A stretch of DNA of 8,391 bases from Verrucomicrobiales bacterium (GTDB taxonomy: Bacteria > Verrucomicrobiota > Verrucomicrobiia > Limisphaerales > UBA1100). The stretch covers positions 1 to 8,391 of the forward strand of contig WTHG01000508.1 of NCBI GenBank assembly GCA_011523245.1, written 5' to 3'. The translations under genes and the position numbers were made by a program. Below are positions 5,724 to 8,391 of the stretch, piece by piece (positions within the stretch are counted from its first letter, which is position 1; every line of letters starts with the position of its first letter). Below the pieces are notes generated by a model that saw nothing but the letters and a program-made list of their open reading frames with translations, was not told the DNA's origin and ran no database searches.

Positions 5724-8391
5724 CTAGTTATTGGCCGCTGTCTTGGTGGGTTCAGCGGTGTCCGCGGCGGCGGATTTCAGTTTTTGATATTCCGCTTCCA
5801 AGGTTTCGAGTTTCTTACGGGCCTCGGTCATGGCTCCAGCAAATTTATTGGCCGCAGTCTGTTTGGCCTTAGCCGTAGTGCTTTGGGTTTCCACCTGCTT
5901 GGTCAAGGCGACGACGCGGGTTTGATGATCCTTTTCAACATTGGCATGAGCCGTTTGCGCGGCACTCATCGCCTTGGCAGCGGCCGCCACAGCGGCCTGC
6001 ATGGGCTCAATTTTTTCCTTGGCCATCTGAGTCACCGCCTTTTCGGCCATGGCCATGGCGGCGCGGCTTTCGGTGACAGCGGTCTGCGCGGTTTTCACGG
6101 CCGCCTGCATTTTGGCCACTTCGGCAATGGCGGTCTGGGCGGCGGTCTGGGCATTCGCCGCAACAGTCTTAGCGGCATCCACCGGCTTCTTGGCCACGAG
6201 CATTTCTGCCTTCACCCGGGTGAGCACAAGGGCACTGGATTTTTTGGCGGGGGTGAGTTCCTTCAAAATGGTTTCCGCAGCGGCCAAGGCGGCTAGGGCA
6301 GGTTTTTGCTGGGCGTTGACCAACTCGGCCCAATGCGCCTTGGCAGTGGCCGCAGTTTGTTGGCGAGTGCTAGCCAACTGGGCGGCGCGGGTGTGGGCGG
6401 CAAACACGGGATCTAGCTTGTTTTGCGCGGCGGCTTCGGCTTGTTGCGCGGCAATGCGAGCCTTCGTGGCGGCATCCATCTTGGCCTTCCCCTGAGCCAC
6501 AGCGGCCTTGGTGGCGACCAAGGCGGTGTCCGCGGCGGCCTTGGCTCGGGAAGCCGCGGCGATGATCTCTGTAGCCTTGGCGACCTCGGCCAGCGCGGCT
6601 TTCTGGTCTTTAGCACTCAAGGTATCCAACGTGCCTTTGGCCGCCGTGGCGGCTGCTCTGAGTTTCATAGCTTCGGCTTGCTTGGCAGCGTCATTGCCGG
6701 CATTTAACTCAGCGGTCTGGGCAGCCATCTCGGCTTTCTGGAAGGCGGCTAGGGCAGCTTCTACTTTGGCGTTTACAGCTTTCAAAGCGGCATCCGCTTT
6801 CACTTTGGCGGCAGGGGATGCCTTAAAGCGGGCTTCGGCGGCAACGGCGGCGGTTTCAACCGGTTTCATTTTTTCCAAAAGTGCCTCATAGGCGGTCTTG
6901 GCGGCGGCTTCAGCTTTCACCTGATTAGCGGCGAAGGCCTTGGCTTCCGCGAGGGCGGAGGCGAGAGGGGTCATGGCCGTTTTGGCCTTAGCGGCAGCGT
7001 CCAGTGCAGTCTTGGCAGCCACCGCCGTCTCGGTGGCGGCTTTTTCAGCGGTGACGAGCTCTCGTTCGATAGACTGAAGCGCCTTGGCAGCATTTTCCTT
7101 TGCAATGAGCGCCTGTGCGACGGAGATTCCGAGAGCGCGATCAATGGTTTCAACCGGCACGAGTTCGACGGCGGCGAGATCGTTGTATTGTTTTTGTACT
7201 GCCGCTAGCTTGTCGGCCTCAACTTTAGCCGCTGCCTTGGCCTTGGCTTCGGCCGTTTGCGCAGCTTGCAGATTGGTCTGCGCTTGTTTCATTCCGGCCT
7301 CGCGGGTGGCGACCAATTTTTGGGCTTCAACGATCTTGGTTTTTTCCCGGGCCACTTCCGCCTGTGCGGCAGCCAACGCTTTGTCGGCCATGGCTCTGGC
7401 GTTTTGTGCTTCGGTGACTTTGGCTTGCAGCGCAGATTTGGCGGCGCCGAGATCGCGTTTCTGTGCGGCGGCTAGGGCAGCCTTGGCGTTCGTCAACGCG
7501 GTTTGGGCGGATTCAGCCTCGGCTTTGAGTTGGGCCAGTTCGGCGTCCTGACTGCTGATTTCGCGGCGGGCAGTGTACAGGGCGGCGAAGGTCTTGCTCA
7601 GTCGTAGGTGATCGGCATCTTCTTGGGCGGCAGTCAAGGCGGCGCCGGCCGCGGTGACTTTGGCTTGCTCTGCCGAATCGGCTTTGGCGAGATCGGTTAG
7701 GCGTTTGGTAAGCACGGGTTGACCGGTCTTTTGTTTGGTTTGTGCCTCGACCAATGATTTATTGGCAGCGGCATGAATCGTGCCGGCTTGGGTGACTTGT
7801 GTGTTGATCGTGGCCAATGCTTTGTCAGCGCTATTTTTAGCGGCTTGCGCGTCGGCGAGCGTTTTGGCGGCAGCCTCGGCCTTGGCTTGGGCGGCCGCCT
7901 TATCGGCTTCGGCCGCCGCGTCCAGTGCCTTGTCGGCTGCGGCCTTGGCCGCCGTGGCTACTTCCACGGATTTGGCGGCGGTGACGGCCTTGGCTTGGGC
8001 TGGTTTTTGTTTTTCAGCCACCAATTTATCCAGGGCTGCTTTGGAAGAGGCCACGGCCTTTTGGCGCATGGTTACGGCGGCGGTAAGGGCAGCTTGGTCG
8101 GCTTTAGCTTTGGCGATTTGATCCAGCACAGCTTTGTGGGCCGCTTCGGCGGCTTGGGCGGCTGCAGCCTTTACTTCCACATTTTTTTGCGCCGCAGCAA
8201 ATTGCTCGGCCATGGTCGCGGGATTCAGGGAGAGGCGGCCGATTTCTTTTCCGTCGGCGGCGTTCCACACATATACTTGGCCGGTCCAGTCGGTACCGAT
8301 TACACGTTTGGCGTCATGGGTGGGGACGCCAGTGGCGGGGATATCGCCGGGGAAAGTGAAGCTGCGTTTGGCATTCCCGCCGGCATCCCAA
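5724..8391 (-). CDS. WD40-repeat protein with a giant Ala/Lys-rich coiled-coil C-terminus (N-terminus beyond right edge)
   Basis: The frame is open from the TAG at 5724-5726 to the window edge, giving 888 visible residues. The GTG codon at 8270 (V41 of the visible part) is internal, not the start. Visible residues 1-53 are the end of a WD40-like propeller: a blade ending in 'WD', then 'THDAKRVIGTDWTGQVYVWN' and 'AADGKEIGRL'. The remaining 830 or so residues are almost pure helix-formers (Ala, Lys, Glu, Gln, Thr, Val). They contain no Cys, one Trp and no hydrophobic membrane segment, and show heptad-like runs such as 'AADKALDAAAEADKAAAQAK'. Prolines break it at visible residues 130, 225, 412, 475, 510, 526, 661, 697, 714, 736, 796 and 881. 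From memory, planctomycete and verrucomicrobial WD40 proteins, some with a c-type cytochrome domain at the front, have similar helical tails after 'LSxNP'. Here 'LSLNPATMAEQ' fits that. Location (periplasm or envelope) and function are unknown; a spacer, scaffold or TolA-like stalk is possible. It is convergent with lysA and shares its terminator. Confidence 0.85.
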   Translation of the reverse strand, partial: WDAGGNAKRSFTFPGDIPATGVPTHDAKRVIGTDWTGQVYVWNAADGKEIGRLSLNPATMAEQFAAAQKNVEVKAAAAQAAEAAHKAVLDQIAKAKADQAALTAAVTMRQKAVASSKAALDKLVAEKQKPAQAKAVTAAKSVEVATAAKAAADKALDAAAEADKAAAQAKAEAAAKTLADAQAAKNSADKALATINTQVTQAGTIHAAANKSLVEAQTKQKTGQPVLTKRLTDLAKADSAEQAKVTAAGAALTAAQEDADHLRLSKTFAALYTARREISSQDAELAQLKAEAESAQTALTNAKAALAAAQKRDLGAAKSALQAKVTEAQNARAMADKALAAAQAEVAREKTKIVEAQKLVATREAGMKQAQTNLQAAQTAEAKAKAAAKVEADKLAAVQKQYNDLAAVELVPVETIDRALGISVAQALIAKENAAKALQSIERELVTAEKAATETAVAAKTALDAAAKAKTAMTPLASALAEAKAFAANQVKAEAAAKTAYEALLEKMKPVETAAVAAEARFKASPAAKVKADAALKAVNAKVEAALAAFQKAEMAAQTAELNAGNDAAKQAEAMKLRAAATAAKGTLDTLSAKDQKAALAEVAKATEIIAAASRAKAAADTALVATKAAVAQGKAKMDAATKARIAAQQAEAAAQNKLDPVFAAHTRAAQLASTRQQTAATAKAHWAELVNAQQKPALAALAAAETILKELTPAKKSSALVLTRVKAEMLVAKKPVDAAKTVAANAQTAAQTAIAEVAKMQAAVKTAQTAVTESRAAMAMAEKAVTQMAKEKIEPMQAAVAAAAKAMSAAQTAHANVEKDHQTRVVALTKQVETQSTTAKAKQTAANKFAGAMTEARKKLETLEAEYQKLKSAAADTAEPTKTAANN
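5740..8220 (-). repeat. Low-complexity Ala-codon-rich DNA encoding the helical tail
   Basis: About 2.5 kb is dominated by short recurring words such as GCGGC, TTGGC and GGCGG on the plus strand, which are Ala, Ala-Lys and Ala-Glu codons of the leftward gene. I see no long exact tandem repeat; the repetition is at amino-acid pattern level with varied codons. This composition removes stop codons from other frames and produces long spurious antisense ORFs. It is also a plausible site for assembly or alignment errors. Confidence 0.6.

Noticed and set aside
5784..8121. Several long plus-strand ORFs opposite the coiled-coil gene (for example 5784-6296, 6049-6495, 7084-7551, 7780-8121)
   Set aside because: They are antisense shadows of Ala-rich codons: their predicted proteins are low-complexity Ala/Ser/Leu or Gly/His/Leu strings without any family motif, and the minus-strand frame has WD40 sequence and coherent heptads.
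5740..8220. Tandem DNA repeat or mobile element in the coiled-coil region
   Set aside because: No long exact repeat units, terminal inverted repeats or transposase were seen; the repetition is amino-acid composition with varied codons.
8268..8270. GTG at 8270 as the start of the coiled-coil gene
   Set aside because: The frame stays open to the window edge and the upstream codons encode WD40 blade sequence that continues smoothly through this codon.

Overview
The window looks like ordinary bacterial chromosome with moderately GC-rich coding sequence and short intergenic gaps. It has no tRNA, rRNA, CRISPR array, insertion sequence or prophage gene that I can see. The mix of features suggests a member of the PVC group, most likely Verrucomicrobiota. 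These are a squalene/phytoene synthase between argH and lysA, a LysA with an extra loop, mostly absent Shine-Dalgarno (SD) sequences, and a WD40 domain followed by a huge Ala/Lys-rich coiled coil. This placement is inference from recalled protein styles; no phylogeny was run.

Left edge (1-807): the first 26 codons of an RluA-type pseudouridine synthase run leftward off the window. Facing away from it is a 69-residue ORF resembling only the N-terminal part of a GNAT acetyltransferase, probably a remnant. It is followed 9 bases later by a complete YfcE/MJ0936-like metallophosphoesterase.

Centre (838-5658): four genes read rightward. They are argH (last step of arginine synthesis), a squalene/phytoene synthase starting 6 bases after argH, a secreted helical protein of unknown function with the only textbook SD in the window, and lysA (last step of lysine synthesis). 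The lysA start codon directly abuts a perfect 9-bp hairpin. argH and the synthase are almost certainly co-transcribed. The last two genes may belong to the same transcript, since no strong terminator separates them. A strong stem-loop with A and T tracts after lysA can stop transcription from both sides.

Right part (5724-8391): one leftward gene fills the rest of the window and continues past its right edge. Its 888 visible residues are the last part of a WD40-type beta-propeller followed by about 830 residues of Cys-free, Ala/Lys/Glu/Gln-rich helix broken by 12 prolines. Several of these prolines sit in a recurring helix-start motif. This is the most unusual object in the window.

The biosynthetic genes are housekeeping (arginine, lysine/diaminopimelate pathway, isoprenoid head-to-head condensation). 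The two genes without a clear function, the secreted protein at 3365-4315 and the WD40/coiled-coil giant, deserve the most attention.
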